NCBI RefSeq assembly: GCF_038039215.1
Contig: NZ_JBBPCL010000001.1
Coordinates: 6,448,001 to 6,512,000, forward strand
Direction of reading: 5' to 3'
DNA from: Pseudonocardia sp. T1-2H
GTDB taxonomy: Bacteria; Actinomycetota; Actinomycetes; Mycobacteriales; Pseudonocardiaceae
Length of the DNA stretch: 64,000 nt
In this document: positions 1 to 8,719 of the stretch, piece after piece
How the letters are laid out: every line of letters begins with the position of its first letter
Position numbering within the stretch: position 1 is the first letter of the stretch
The notes under the pieces: generated by a model
Databases searched by the model: none
Told to the model about the DNA's origin: nothing
The model's input: only the letters and a program-made list of their open reading frames with translations
Program-made: the position numbers and the translations under genes

Positions 1-1
1 G

Positions 2-139
2 GTCGACGTCCAGGGGTGTCCGGTCGCCGAGGCCGCGGAGATCCTCGGGGTACCGGCCGGGACGGTGAAGAGCCGGTGCGCGCGGGGACGGCGGCGCCTG
101 GCGCCGATCCTGGGCCATCTGCGGGAGGAGGCGCCGTGA
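2..139 (+). CDS. sigM: RNA polymerase ECF sigma factor SigM, C-terminal end (partial)
   Basis: Only the last 45 codons are present; the gene runs off the left edge. They read as sigma region 4 of an ECF factor: a helix-turn-helix with the typical tract AEILGVPAGTVKSR and a basic end (RGRRRLAPIL), which binds the -35 element. The stop TGA overlaps the GTG start of the next gene (GTGA), a sign of translational coupling with its anti-sigma factor. The name rests on this fragment plus its place in front of the anti-sigma - trxB - trxA block, which matches mycobacterial sigM. The fragment alone shows only that it is an ECF sigma factor. Confidence 0.8.
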   Translation, partial: VDVQGCPVAEAAEILGVPAGTVKSRCARGRRRLAPILGHLREEAP

Positions 140-693
140 GCGACCCCGAGATCGTCCGCAGGGCGCTGGCCGCCACCCGGGCCGAGCTGGCCGCCGCACC
201 GCCCCTGCGGATGCCCAGGGACCTCGCGAGACGGCTCGCGGAGGAGCTCGACCGGGTCGACCGGGAGGCGGACGGGGTGGCTCGGACACCGGGGTCCCCC
301 GCAGCACGACGGCGCCGGCCCCTGGTGCTCACGGCCGCCGCGGCCGCGGCGGCGGTCGCGCTCGCGCTGCCCGTGGCGCAGCGGCCCGCCGATCCGGGGG
401 ACGCCGCGCCCGATCTCGCGGGGGCGGTCGCCGCGACACTGGCCGCCCCGCCCGGCGGACCGTTCACCGACCGCTCCCGGCTCGGCGCGTGCCTGTCGGC
501 CGTCGGCGCGGCCCCGCCCGGACCGGTCGTGGGCACCCGGGAGACTACGATGAACGGCAGGTCAGGGGTTCTCGTCGTCATGACGACAGGGGTTCTGGGG
601 CGGTTCCGGGTGGTCCTCGCCGAGCCTGGATGCGGCCTCGACGCTCCCGCCGCCGGCGGTGCCCTGCTCGTCGACTCCGTCGTGGGCGGGTGA
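136..693 (+). CDS. Anti-sigma-M-type membrane protein
   Basis: A protein of 185 residues starting at the GTG that overlaps the sigma factor stop codon. Residues 1-55 are polar and helical (the expected sigma-binding side). A basic stretch (RRRRPLVL) is followed by an Ala/Leu/Val-rich membrane segment near residues 60-82, then an extracytoplasmic domain with two Cys residues. This layout fits a single-pass anti-sigma factor that holds SigM at the membrane, as for the protein in the same place in mycobacteria. No zinc-binding HxxxCxxC motif is visible, so it is not a ZAS-type anti-sigma factor. Function is inferred from coupling and topology. Confidence 0.65.
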   Translation: MSDPEIVRRALAATRAELAAAPPLRMPRDLARRLAEELDRVDREADGVARTPGSPAARRRRPLVLTAAAAAAAVALALPVAQRPADPGDAAPDLAGAVAATLAAPPGGPFTDRSRLGACLSAVGAAPPGPVVGTRETTMNGRSGVLVVMTTGVLGRFRVVLAEPGCGLDAPAAGGALLVDSVVGG

Positions 694-730
694 CCGGGCT
701 CACCAGCAGGTGGCGGCGGGCGTGGCACGG

Positions 731-756
731 GGAATGACCGCTCCTAGGATCACGTT
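731..756 (+). promoter_or_regulatory. SigR/SigH-type promoter of trxBA
   Basis: GGAAT at 731-735 and GTT at 754-756 are exactly 18 bases apart. This is the published consensus of the disulfide-stress sigma factors SigR (Streptomyces) and SigH (mycobacteria), which are known to drive trxBA. The GTT lies 36 bases before the trxB start. A TAGGAT at 744-749 could serve as a -10 for the housekeeping factor, but no matching -35 is evident. Confidence 0.7.
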
Positions 757-791
757 GAGCAGTCTGCGACCGGCGAAAGGACAAAGAACCC

Positions 792-1805
792 GTGACCACC
801 CAGAGCAGCAGCGCCGACCAGGTGCGCAATCTGATCATCATCGGGTCCGGGCCCGCCGGCTACACCGCAGCCGTCTACGCCGCCCGGGCCCAGCTCGAGC
901 CACTCGTGTTCGAGGGGACGCAGTTCGGTGGCGCGCTGATGACCACCACCGAGGTCGAGAACTACCCGGGCTTCACGGACGGGATCATGGGTCCCGACCT
1001 GATGGAGCAGATGCGCGGGCAGGCCAAGCGCTTCGGCGCCGAGCTGCGCGCGGAGGACGTCGAAGAGGTGAAGCTCGAGGGCGCGGTCAAGGAGGTCACG
1101 GCCAACGGCGTGACCTACCGGGCCCGTGCCGTCGTCCTCGCGATGGGTGCCGCGGCGCGCTACCTGAACGTCCCCGGAGAGCAGCAGCTCCTCGGCCGCG
1201 GCGTCAGCGCCTGCGCCACCTGTGACGGCTTCTTCTTCCGGGACCAGGACATCACCGTCGTCGGCGGCGGGGACTCCGCGATGGAGGAGGCCACGTTCCT
1301 CACCCGTTTCGCGAAGTCCGTCACGATCATCCACCGCCGGGACGACTTCCGTGCCTCGCGCATCATGCTCGAGCGCGCACAGAACGACCCGAAGATGCGC
1401 TGGGAGACGAACAAGGCCGTCACCGAGGTCGTCGGGGACAAGAGCGTGTCCGCGCTGAAGCTGAAGGACACGGTCACCGGCGAGGAGTCGACGCTGGACG
1501 CCACCGGCATGTTCGTCGCGATCGGCCACGACCCGCGTTCGGAGCTGGTGAAGGGCCAGGTCGAGCTGGACGACGCCGGCTACGTGAAGACCAAGTCGCC
1601 CACCACGTACACGAACCTCCCGGGCGTCTTCGCCTGTGGCGACCTCGTGGACCACACCTACCGGCAGGCCATCACCGCGGCCGGCTCCGGCTGTTCCGCC
1701 GCGATCGACGCCGAGCGCTGGCTGGCGGAGGAGCCGATCGACCCCGAGCTCGCCGGCGGCGGGTACGGCTCGTCCTCCCAGGACGTCGCCGCCGCCCTGA
1801 GCTGA
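792..1805 (+). CDS. trxB: Thioredoxin-disulfide reductase
   Basis: A flavoprotein of 337 residues that transfers electrons from NADPH through FAD to thioredoxin. The N-terminal FAD-binding loop ([11 protein letters not shown]) is at about residues 17-27. The redox-active pair is Cys141-Ala-Thr-Cys144. The NADPH-binding [10 protein letters not shown] follows near residue 157, and the C-terminal FAD motif (FACGDLVD) is near residue 278. Length is normal for the family. The GTG start lies after GGCGAAAGG. A thioredoxin gene follows 38 bases downstream, and a SigR-type promoter precedes the pair, so the two probably form one disulfide-stress operon. Confidence 0.96.
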   Translation: MTTQSSSADQVRNLIIIGSGPAGYTAAVYAARAQLEPLVFEGTQFGGALMTTTEVENYPGFTDGIMGPDLMEQMRGQAKRFGAELRAEDVEEVKLEGAVKEVTANGVTYRARAVVLAMGAAARYLNVPGEQQLLGRGVSACATCDGFFFRDQDITVVGGGDSAMEEATFLTRFAKSVTIIHRRDDFRASRIMLERAQNDPKMRWETNKAVTEVVGDKSVSALKLKDTVTGEESTLDATGMFVAIGHDPRSELVKGQVELDDAGYVKTKSPTTYTNLPGVFACGDLVDHTYRQAITAAGSGCSAAIDAERWLAEEPIDPELAGGGYGSSSQDVAAALS

Positions 1806-1843
1806 ACTTCGACCTCGCCACACCGATCCGAGGAGATCATCTG

Positions 1844-2173
1844 ATGGGAAAGAACACCGTGGACGTCACCGACGCCTCCTTCGAGGCGGACGTCCTGAAG
1901 AGCGACAAGGCCGTGCTGGTCGACTTCTGGGCCACCTGGTGCGGTCCGTGCAAGATGGTCGCCCCGGTCCTCGACGAGATCGCCGGCGAGCACGCCGAGA
2001 CGCTGACCGTCGCGAAGCTCGACATCGACGCGAACCCGGCCACGGCGCGTGACTACCAGGTCATGTCGATCCCGACGATGATCCTCTTCAAGAACGGCGA
2101 GCCGGTGAAGCAGATCGTGGGCGCGAAGCCGAAGGCCGCGCTGCTGTCCGATCTGTCCGACCACATCGGCTGA
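1844..2173 (+). CDS. trxA: Thioredoxin
   Basis: A protein of 109 residues with the classical thioredoxin fold signature [11 protein letters not shown]; the redox pair is Cys33/Cys36. The cis-proline motif is seen in [12 protein letters not shown]. It reduces cytoplasmic disulfides and is itself recycled by the thioredoxin reductase encoded just upstream. An AGGAG ribosome-binding site precedes the ATG at a normal distance. A strong hairpin terminator closes the operon 15 bases after the stop. It corresponds in position to mycobacterial trxC. Confidence 0.96.
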   Translation: MGKNTVDVTDASFEADVLKSDKAVLVDFWATWCGPCKMVAPVLDEIAGEHAETLTVAKLDIDANPATARDYQVMSIPTMILFKNGEPVKQIVGAKPKAALLSDLSDHIG

Positions 2174-2188
2174 GCCGGAAAACCTCCA

Positions 2189-2220
2189 GCGTGTCCCGGC
2201 CGGCAACGGTCGGGACACGC
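2189..2220 (+). terminator. Terminator after trxBA
   Basis: A perfect 10-bp stem (GCGTGTCCCG / CGGGACACGC) with a 12-base loop, just after the trxA stop. As is common in high-GC actinobacteria there is no long T run. Confidence 0.7.
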
Positions 2221-2379
2221 CCGTGTACGCCCCGCTGTCGCCCGACCGGGAAGGAGCAGGGCACAATGGTCGACGGCCGACGCCGGGAGATCCGGCGGTG
2301 ACGGTGCGTCGCCGAAAGCCTCCCGGGCACCACGCCGGGGTGCTCAAGGGGCCGCCACGATCGATCGAGCGAGGGGTGC

Positions 2380-3537
2380 ATGCAGCTGCTCCGCCGCGGG
2401 GACAGTGGTCCGGCGGTCGTCGAGATCCGGGCGAAGCTGCGGGAGTACGGCCTGTTGGCCCCTCCCGGTCCGGCGCCGTCCGAGAACTACTTCGACGACG
2501 ACGTCGAGCACGCCGTCCAGGCCTTCCAGCAACGCCGGGGGCTGATCACCGATGGCATCGTCGGGCACGCCACCTACCGCGCGTTACGTGAGGCGAGCTG
2601 GAAGCTCGGGGACCGCATGCTCGCGCTGCTGATCTCCTCCCCGATGAGCGGCGACGACGTCGCCCAGCTCCAGGAACGGCTGCTCGAGCTCGGGTACGAC
2701 CCGGGCCGCCCGGGCGGCGTGTTCGACGACATGACCGAGAACGCCCTGCGCGGGTTCCAGCGCGACTACGGGCTCACGCCGGACGGTGTGTGCGGGCCGG
2801 CAACGCTGCGCTCGCTGCGACAGCTCGGCCGCAAGGTGACCGGTGGGCGGCCGGGACTGCTGCGCGAGCAGGAGCTTCTGCGGCGCGCCGGGCCCCGGCT
2901 GCGGGGCAAGCGGATCGTGGTGGACCCGGGGCACGGCGGACAGGACCGCGGGGTCCAGGTCTCCGGGGTCGACGAGGCGGGCCTCGTCTGGGACCTCGGG
3001 CGCCGGCTGGTCGGGCGTATGGCCGCCACCGGCATGGAGGCGCTGCTCTCCCGCCGCGAGGACACGTGCCCCACGGACGCCGAGCGCGCCGCGTTCGCGA
3101 ACGCCGCGGGCGCAGACCTCGTCCTCTCTCTGCACACCGACGCGAACCAGAGCATGCACGCGCACGGGCTCGCGACCTTCCACTTCGGCAACGGCTCCGG
3201 CGCGACGTCCACCGTGGGCGAGGCGCTCGCGGGGCTGATCCAGCGCGAGCTGCTCACCCGCACCGCGATGCTGGACTGCGGCAGCCAGGCGCGGACGTGG
3301 GAGCTGCTGCGGCTGACGCGCATGCCCACGGTCCGGGTGGAGATCGGCTACCTGACGAACATGGGGGACCGGCAGAAGCTGCTGGACCCCGCGTTCCGGG
3401 ACATCGTCGCCGAGGGCATCCTCGTCGCCGTCAAACGGCTGTACCTGCTCGGCCAGGACGACCAGCCGACCGGGACGTTCACGTTCTCCGACGTCCTCGC
3501 CCGCGAGCTGGGTCGGGGCCAGGCACAGGCGATCTAG
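2380..3537 (+). CDS. cwlM: N-acetylmuramoyl-L-alanine amidase-like protein CwlM
   Basis: A protein of 385 residues. Two peptidoglycan-binding type-1 domains come first (about residues 5-65, with AVQAFQQRRGLITDG, and 85-145, with ALRGFQRDYGLTPDG). An Amidase_3 domain follows from about residue 180. Zinc-ligand motifs are visible: DPGHGGQDRG, a Glu in DEAGL and the His of SLHTDAN. There is no signal peptide. In mycobacteria the protein at this locus is cytoplasmic, is phosphorylated by PknB and activates MurA, so a regulatory role in peptidoglycan synthesis is more likely than wall cleavage. The assignment rests on domains and gene order; catalytic activity cannot be judged here. Confidence 0.9.
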   Translation: MQLLRRGDSGPAVVEIRAKLREYGLLAPPGPAPSENYFDDDVEHAVQAFQQRRGLITDGIVGHATYRALREASWKLGDRMLALLISSPMSGDDVAQLQERLLELGYDPGRPGGVFDDMTENALRGFQRDYGLTPDGVCGPATLRSLRQLGRKVTGGRPGLLREQELLRRAGPRLRGKRIVVDPGHGGQDRGVQVSGVDEAGLVWDLGRRLVGRMAATGMEALLSRREDTCPTDAERAAFANAAGADLVLSLHTDANQSMHAHGLATFHFGNGSGATSTVGEALAGLIQRELLTRTAMLDCGSQARTWELLRLTRMPTVRVEIGYLTNMGDRQKLLDPAFRDIVAEGILVAVKRLYLLGQDDQPTGTFTFSDVLARELGRGQAQAI

Positions 3538-3579
3538 TCCGGTCACTCCGGGGCCTACTCGCCCCTACGACGATCTGAG

Positions 3580-3611
3580 GGCCGGGAACGGGCATTCGCC
3601 CGTTCCCGGCC
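3580..3611 (+). terminator. Terminator between cwlM and the convergent GNAT gene
   Basis: A 14-bp perfect stem (GGCCGGGAACGGGC with its complement) closed by an ATTC tetraloop. It lies between two converging genes and can serve both. Confidence 0.8.
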
Positions 3612-3664
3612 GTCTCTGTCTCGGATGGATCTTCCAGGCCGCTGGCGGGGCGCTCAGCGAGCCC

Positions 3665-4341
3665 TCAGAACGTCGCTGGCAGCACCTGGGCCGGGGCCGG
3701 TACCCGGGGTGCGGGGCGCTCGACCGGCGTCGCAGCCTGCATCGGGATGGTCACGGTCCCGAGGAGTTGCTCGAGCGCGTGCTCGACGTCCTCCTTCCAC
3801 GTGATCCCCGAGCGGAGCTCCATCCGCAGCCGGGGCCAGCGCGGGTGCGGCCGGACGGTCTTGAAGCCGACGCGGCGGAGGAAGTCCGCGGGCATGACAC
3901 AGCCCGGCTCCGATCCGGAGCGCGCGTCCCCGAACGCCTCGACCGCCTTGACGCCGCGGCGGGTGAGGTCCTTCACGACCGCCTGGGCGAGCATCCGACC
4001 GAGACCCTCGCCGGAGAACTCCGGCATCACCTGCATCGTGGTGAGGAGAACCGCGTCCGCGCTCACGGGACCGGTCGGCATCTCCTCGGCGCGGGGGACG
4101 GCCGACGGCGGCGCGTACACGACGTAGCCGGCGGGGACGCCGCGCATGTAGACGACCTTCCCGCAGGAGCCCCACTCGAGGAGGATCTCCGAGATCCAGG
4201 CCTCCTTCTCCAGCTCAGTGGAGGCGAAGTCCTCCGCCTGCCGGGAGAGATGCGGTGAGCTTCCCAGAAGACACAGCGACGACACCGCTTGGGCAGGTCG
4301 TCGAGATTGTCCAAGTTGAGTGAGTCGACGTGCCAGGACAA
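3665..4341 (-). pseudogene. GNAT-family N-acetyltransferase (Rv3916c type), frameshifted
   Basis: The reading frame starts with the family hallmark LPKRCRRCVFWE. The rest (SPHLSRQAEDF, then EKEAWISEILLEWGSCGK, the acetyl-CoA loop region FSGEGLGRMLAQAV and FKTVRPHPRWPRLR) is in another frame. The two parts join around 4255-4265 if one base is missing in this sequence. The product is an acetyltransferase of unknown substrate that always sits beside cwlM/parB in actinobacteria. The start is uncertain: no ATG or GTG is in frame near the expected place, and TTG at 4341 is one option. Whether the break is real or a sequencing error cannot be told; all downstream motifs are intact, which favours an error. 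Confidence 0.7.
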
Positions 4342-4580
4342 CGAGAGGACCTCCGGCAGGCAGCCCGGAGTACGGGCGGCCGTCGTGACGACACTGAACT
4401 GACAGATGCTGCACTGACAGCTGTACCGGATGCCCCCGGCGCTCGACGAGCTTAAATCGATACAGCTCCACGCAACACCCCGAGTGAGGCGACCGGCGGC
4501 CCAGCCTCGCCGAAGGGCAGGAGGACCACCCGTCCCGGTTACACTCGCCGGGTCCTTTCCCCGTGAGCAGGAGGATCCCC

Positions 4581-5936
4581 GTGTCGATCCCGCCGTACAG
4601 CCAGCCCGAGTTCCCCGTCTCGCGGGCGGCGGCACCGGCGGCAGCGGCGGCGCTCGTACCTCCCACCGAGCGGTTCGCCACCCGCACCTCGGGGATGATC
4701 GCCTCCGAGATCCGGGCCCTGTTCGCCGTCGCGAGCCGGCCCGAGGTCGTCTCGCTGGCCGGTGGGATGCCCAACCTGGCGGCGCTGCCGCTCGAGTCGC
4801 TGTCCGCCGAGGTCGCCGATCTGGTGGCGCGGGACGGCCAGGTGGCCCTGCAGTACGGCTCCGCGCAGGGCGTCCCGCGGCTGCGCGAGCAGATCTGCGA
4901 GGTGATGCGCGAGGAGGGGATCGAAGCCGATCCGGACGACGTCGTCGTCACCGTCGGGTCGCAGATGGCCCTGGACCTGATCACGCGGATCTTCTCCGAC
5001 CCCGACGACGTCATCCTCGCCGAGGGTCCCTCGTACGTCGGCGCGCTGGGCAGCTTCGCGGCCTACCAGGCGCGCGTCGTCCACGTGGCGATGGACGAGC
5101 ACGGACTGGTGCCGGAGCTCCTGGAGGACGCGCTGCGCAGCCTCGCCGCCCAGGGGATCACGCCGAAGTTCCTCTACACGATCCCGAACTTCCACAACCC
5201 GGCCGGCGTGACGATGGCCGTCGACCGCCGGCAGCGGGTTCTGGACCTGTGCGCCGAGTACGGCGTCGGCGTCGTCGAGGACAACCCGTACGGCCTGCTC
5301 GGCTTCACGGGGACGGTCTACCCGGCGCTGCGGTCCATGGACCGGGACGTCGTGTACCTCGGCTCCTTCTCCAAGACGTTCGCGTCGGGGCTGCGCGTCG
5401 GCTGGGCGCTCGTCCCGCCGGCCGTGCGGGACCGGCTGGTGCTGGCCGCGGAGTCCGCGACGCTGTGCCCGCCGAGCTTCACGCAGATGCTCGTGTCCCG
5501 GTACCTCGAGAACCACGACTGGCGCGCCCAGATCAAGACGTTCACCGAGGTGTACCGGGAGCGCCGGGACGCGATGCTCACCGCGCTCGAGACCCATCTG
5601 CCCGCGGGCTGCACCTGGACGGTTCCGGACGGCGGCTTCTACGTGTGGCTCACCGTGCCCGAAGGCGTGGACAGCAAGGCGATGCTGCCCCGCGCCGTCA
5701 CCGCGCGGGTCGCGTATGCGTCCGGCACGGGCTTCTACGCGGACGGCCTCGGCAGCCGTCAGTTGCGGCTCTCCTACTGCTACCCGACGCCGGAGCGCAT
5801 CACCGAGGGCGTCCGGCGGTTCGCCGCCGTGCTCGAGGCGGAGCTGGACGTGATGAGGACGTTCGGGGTGCAGGGGAGGCCCGACCGCGCGGTGCTGGGT
5901 CAGGGGCCACAGGCCCCGTCCCCGGACACCGCCTGA
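4581..5936 (+). CDS. PLP-dependent aminotransferase, class I/II
   Basis: About 451 residues of fold-type I aminotransferase without a GntR DNA-binding domain. Visible motifs are SLAGGMPN near the start, the cofactor region YTIPNFHNPAGVTM, DNPYG and the PLP-lysine motif SFSKTFASGLRVGW. The pattern resembles the LysN/2-aminoadipate and valine-pyruvate aminotransferase group; the substrate is unknown. I chose the GTG at 4581 because AGGAGG (4569-4574) sits 6 bases before it; an upstream GTG at 4563 would put that site inside the gene. Divergent from the GNAT gene. Confidence 0.88.
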   Translation: MSIPPYSQPEFPVSRAAAPAAAAALVPPTERFATRTSGMIASEIRALFAVASRPEVVSLAGGMPNLAALPLESLSAEVADLVARDGQVALQYGSAQGVPRLREQICEVMREEGIEADPDDVVVTVGSQMALDLITRIFSDPDDVILAEGPSYVGALGSFAAYQARVVHVAMDEHGLVPELLEDALRSLAAQGITPKFLYTIPNFHNPAGVTMAVDRRQRVLDLCAEYGVGVVEDNPYGLLGFTGTVYPALRSMDRDVVYLGSFSKTFASGLRVGWALVPPAVRDRLVLAAESATLCPPSFTQMLVSRYLENHDWRAQIKTFTEVYRERRDAMLTALETHLPAGCTWTVPDGGFYVWLTVPEGVDSKAMLPRAVTARVAYASGTGFYADGLGSRQLRLSYCYPTPERITEGVRRFAAVLEAELDVMRTFGVQGRPDRAVLGQGPQAPSPDTA

Positions 5937-5961
5937 TCCACCTCTCCCAGGCCGACCACAG

Positions 5962-6000
5962 CGGGCCCTGAGTGCGCCTCTCCGGCGCATTCAGGGCCCG
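5962..6000 (+). terminator. Terminator after the aminotransferase gene
   Basis: A 17-bp stem with one G-T pair (CGGGCCCTGAGTGCGCC against its complement) and a 5-base loop, 25 bases after the stop codon. Confidence 0.8.
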
Positions 6001-6225
6001 TTGCGCGTGGCGGGACTCTGTGGTCGGCAGCTGCGGTGGGGGGTGTCGGTGCTGATGCGGCCCTACGGCCCCCGCCGAGCCGAGTACGCCGTCGTCGACC
6101 TCCGGACCTCGGGTGTCCCGCGCTGGACCCGGCGGCACGGGCACGCACGTGGTGGTGCCGAGCTGCAGCGGTGGCCACCGGCGGCTCATCGCAAGGAGTC
6201 GGGGGCTCAGCGGTGCGGCTGCCGC

Positions 6226-6241
6226 TGTTTCACGTGAAACA
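6226..6241. other. parS site 1
   Basis: TGTTTCACGTGAAACA, a perfect 16-bp palindrome (18 bp with the flanking C and G). It equals the bacterial parS consensus bound by ParB. Confidence 0.9.
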
Positions 6242-6274
6242 GCACGTTTCCAGCACCCCCGGCGGGCTCGGCGC

Positions 6275-6288
6275 GTTTCACGTGAAAC
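6275..6288. other. parS site 2
   Basis: GTTTCACGTGAAAC, a perfect 14-bp core; the outermost T and A of the consensus are replaced. Confidence 0.85.
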
Positions 6289-6429
6289 CGTGCCTGCCGG
6301 GCGCCGGGCGTGCTCGCACTCCTTCCGCGTGCGGACTTCAGCACCCGCCCGAACGCACTTCACAGTGTCGAAGTGAACCGGGGGAGCGGCCTGTTCGACC
6401 TCGTCCGGAGTGCAGCCGTTCCGTGCGCG

Positions 6430-6444
6430 GTTCCACGTGAAACA
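6430..6444. other. parS site 3
   Basis: GTTCCACGTGAAACA; the left half is the GTTCC variant and the right half matches the consensus. Confidence 0.85.
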
Positions 6445-6635
6445 GGGCCTTCCCCGGCGCCGGGAGACGGAGTCCTGGTGCCGGCCCGATTCAGGGCGAC
6501 TCGGTGCGTCGCCTCTTCGAGTCCGGCTCCCCTTCGTGCTCTGCGCCGCCGCGTGGGCGCACCGAACGGCAAAGCCCCCTTTCGCCGCGTGAATCCCGTA
6601 CCGCGTTCCCGCACAACAAGGTTGACGAGCGCCGA

Positions 6636-6650
6636 TGTTCCACGTGAAAC
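6636..6650. other. parS site 4
   Basis: TGTTCCACGTGAAAC, followed by G instead of A. Confidence 0.85.
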
Positions 6651-6785
6651 GACGTCGCTCGGCCAGTGCCGCGCGGTTGACGACGTCCACGTCGACGCGG
6701 CGCCGCGCGCGGGTGGCCAGCATTCACTGGTCCCGCAGGTCGCCCGGCCACTTCGCGGGGGCAATTCGACAGGCGCTGTTCGCCG

Positions 6786-6801
6786 TGTTTCACGTGGAAC
6801 A
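6786..6801. other. parS site 5
   Basis: TGTTTCACGTGGAACA, full consensus with one variant base. A degenerate copy with only the right half (CACGTGGAACA) follows at 6809-6819. Confidence 0.88.
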
Positions 6802-6840
6802 CTCTGAACACGTGGAACAAGGGCACCGACCGCGGAGCGG

Positions 6841-6856
6841 TGTTTCACGTGGAACA
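6841..6856. other. parS site 6
   Basis: TGTTTCACGTGGAACA, identical to site 5 and 55 bases from it. Confidence 0.88.
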
Positions 6857-7615
6857 TCGAGCACCCGCCCCGTCCGATGTCGTCTGTCGGCGCCCCCGGC
6901 CGCACCCGGCGCTACACGCCTCCACGGCGGACGCGCAGCCCCTGATGATCCCGACCCGATCGGACATCGGCTGTACGGCGTCACCCGGACGGCGCGCACG
7001 TGCTGCGTCGCGCCCGTCGCAGCAGCCGAGGTCTCCGGCTCTCCGCCACCTCGTGCGCCGTGGTGAGCGCGTGCCGGACGAGAGGGCGGAGCCGATCGAC
7101 GTCCGGCGCTGGTCGGGGATGCGGTCCTCGGACGATGCGGTCCCCGGACGCCGCGCCGGCGCCTCGCCGCGGCGTGGGAGCGACGCGTCCTCCGCGCCGT
7201 TCGGATCTCTTCGCCCCGCCTGCCAAAAGGCGGGGCGACCAGCCGGCCGGAGGAGGCAGCTGGGGCCGACCGCGCCTCCGCAGATTCCCGTACCGGCTCG
7301 CGTGAAGCGGTGGCCCGCCTGCCCGCCTCGGACGGATGCCGCCCGCGACGTCCCGTGTCCCGGCTCCCTGCGATCCAGGGGAGCGCGCCCTCGCAGCGAC
7401 GACGGATGGACAGACCCGAAGACGCGGCAGCACCTCGACCGCGAGAGCCGGGCGACGCGGCAAGGCCGGGGGTCCAGTGAGCGGCCACCAAGGAGCAAGA
7501 ACTCGAGGATCCCGGCGAGTTCCTCGGGCGTCGCCGACGAGGCGCCCGGACACGATCTTCCGCCGAACCACCAGACCCGCACGCCGGGACCGAGCAGCTC
7601 GAAGGCTCCCGTTGC

Positions 7616-7631
7616 TGTTTCACGTGGAACA
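7616..7631. other. parS site 7
   Basis: TGTTTCACGTGGAACA, 60 bases before the ddl start codon. Confidence 0.88.
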
Positions 7632-7691
7632 TCGCCCCGCTCGCGCCGGCCGGATGACCGGGCACTCCGGGCCGTAGCGCAGAATGCCGGC

Positions 7692-8641
7692 GTGACCGAT
7701 CGAACCGTGGCCGTGTTGGCGGGTGGGCTCTCCCATGAGCGCGAGGTGTCCCTGCGATCGGGCAGGAGGCTCGCCGGGGCGCTGCGCAAGGCCGGGGTCG
7801 ACGTCCGTGAATGGGATGCCGACGCGTCACTGATCGAACGGCTGCGCACGGACCGGCCGGACGCCGCCGTGGTCGCGCTGCACGGGGGAGAGGGCGAGAA
7901 CGGCTCCGTGCAGGCGGTGCTGGAGCTGCTCGGCATCCCGTTCGTCGGCACCTCGGCCCAGGCCTCCCGCCGCGCATGGGACAAGCCGACCGCCAAGGCC
8001 GAGCTCGCGCGCTCGGGCCTGAGCACGCCGGACTGGGTCGCGCTTCCGCACACGACCTTCCGTGAGCTGGGGCACAGGCCGTGCTCGACGCCATGGTCGA
8101 GCGACTCGGCCTGCCGCTGATGCTGAAGCCGGACCAGGGCGGCTCCGCGCTCGGCGCTCAGGTGGTCCGGGCCGCCGCGGACCTGCCCGCCGCGATGGTC
8201 AGCTGTCTCGCCTACGCGGACACCGTCCTCGCGGAGCGGTTCGTCGTCGGCACGGAGGTCGCCGTCTCCGTGGTCGACGACGGCGCCGGCGGCCCGCGCG
8301 CCCTGCCCCCGGTCGAGGTCGACGTGCCTGGCGGCGTCTACGACTACACGGCTCGCTACACCCAGGGTGCCGCGACCTTCCACTGCCCGGCCCGGCTGCC
8401 CGAGGAGACCGTGGAACTCCTGAAGGAGACCGCCCTCCAGGCGCACCAGCTCCTCGGGCTCCGGGACATCTCCCGTATGGACGCCGTCGTCGATGCCGAC
8501 GGACGGGTGCAGATCCTGGAGGTGAACGTGTCTCCGGGGCTCACCGACACGTCGCTGCTCCCGATCGCCGTCGCGGCAGCCGGGATGGACCTCGGCGAGC
8601 TGTTCGCCGCCCTCGTCGAGCGCGCCGTCGAACGCGGGTAG
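7692..8641 (+). pseudogene. ddl: D-alanine--D-alanine ligase, frameshifted
   Basis: An ATP-grasp ligase that makes the D-Ala-D-Ala end of the peptidoglycan stem peptide. The first frame gives VAVLAGGLSHEREVSLRSG, VVALHGGEGENG and PFVGTSAQASRRAWDK. From about 8072 the second frame continues with LMLKPDQGGSALGA, the metal/ATP region RMDAVVDADGRVQILEVN and SPGLTD. The two frames join if one G is restored to the G run at 8069-8072, so a missing base in a homopolymer is the simplest explanation. Full length would be about 316 residues, slightly short for the family. The gene is essential in most bacteria unless a second ligase exists, so a sequence error is more likely than true loss. Confidence 0.82.
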
Positions 8642-8659
8642 CGCCCGACCGGAAACGCC

Positions 8660-8697
8660 ACGAGGCCCGATGTTCCACGTGGAACATCGGGCCTCGT
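8660..8697. terminator. 38-bp perfect palindrome: bidirectional terminator with a parS core (site 8)
   Basis: The whole stretch is self-complementary around 8678/8679. Its centre is TGTTCCACGTGGAACA (8671-8686), a parS variant; the arms ACGAGGCCCGA extend it into a long hairpin between the convergent ddl and parB genes. It can act as a terminator for both and as a ParB site. Confidence 0.8.
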
Positions 8698-8719
8698 CGT
8701 CTGTACGGCGGGGGAGCGC

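Larger units (their letters stand above)
6001..7691. other. Gene-free parS-rich region upstream of ddl
   Basis: About 1.7 kb without a protein gene I can support: the open frames here have no recognisable domains, overlap on both strands and owe their length to high GC. It holds seven near-palindromic CACGTG-centred parS sites (listed separately) and one degenerate site at 6804-6819. Six of the seven lie within 630 bases. The likely job is to load ParB near the origin for chromosome segregation. Confidence 0.7.

Noticed and set aside
6226..6856. Repeated near-identical sites as a CRISPR array
   Set aside because: Repeats are 14-16-bp palindromes at irregular distances from 25 to 190 bases; there is no constant spacer length and no cas gene.
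6001..7690. Several overlapping open frames in the parS-rich gap
   Set aside because: No domain, no consistent ribosome-binding site, frames on both strands; peptides such as FHVKH/FHVEH only reflect translated parS sites.
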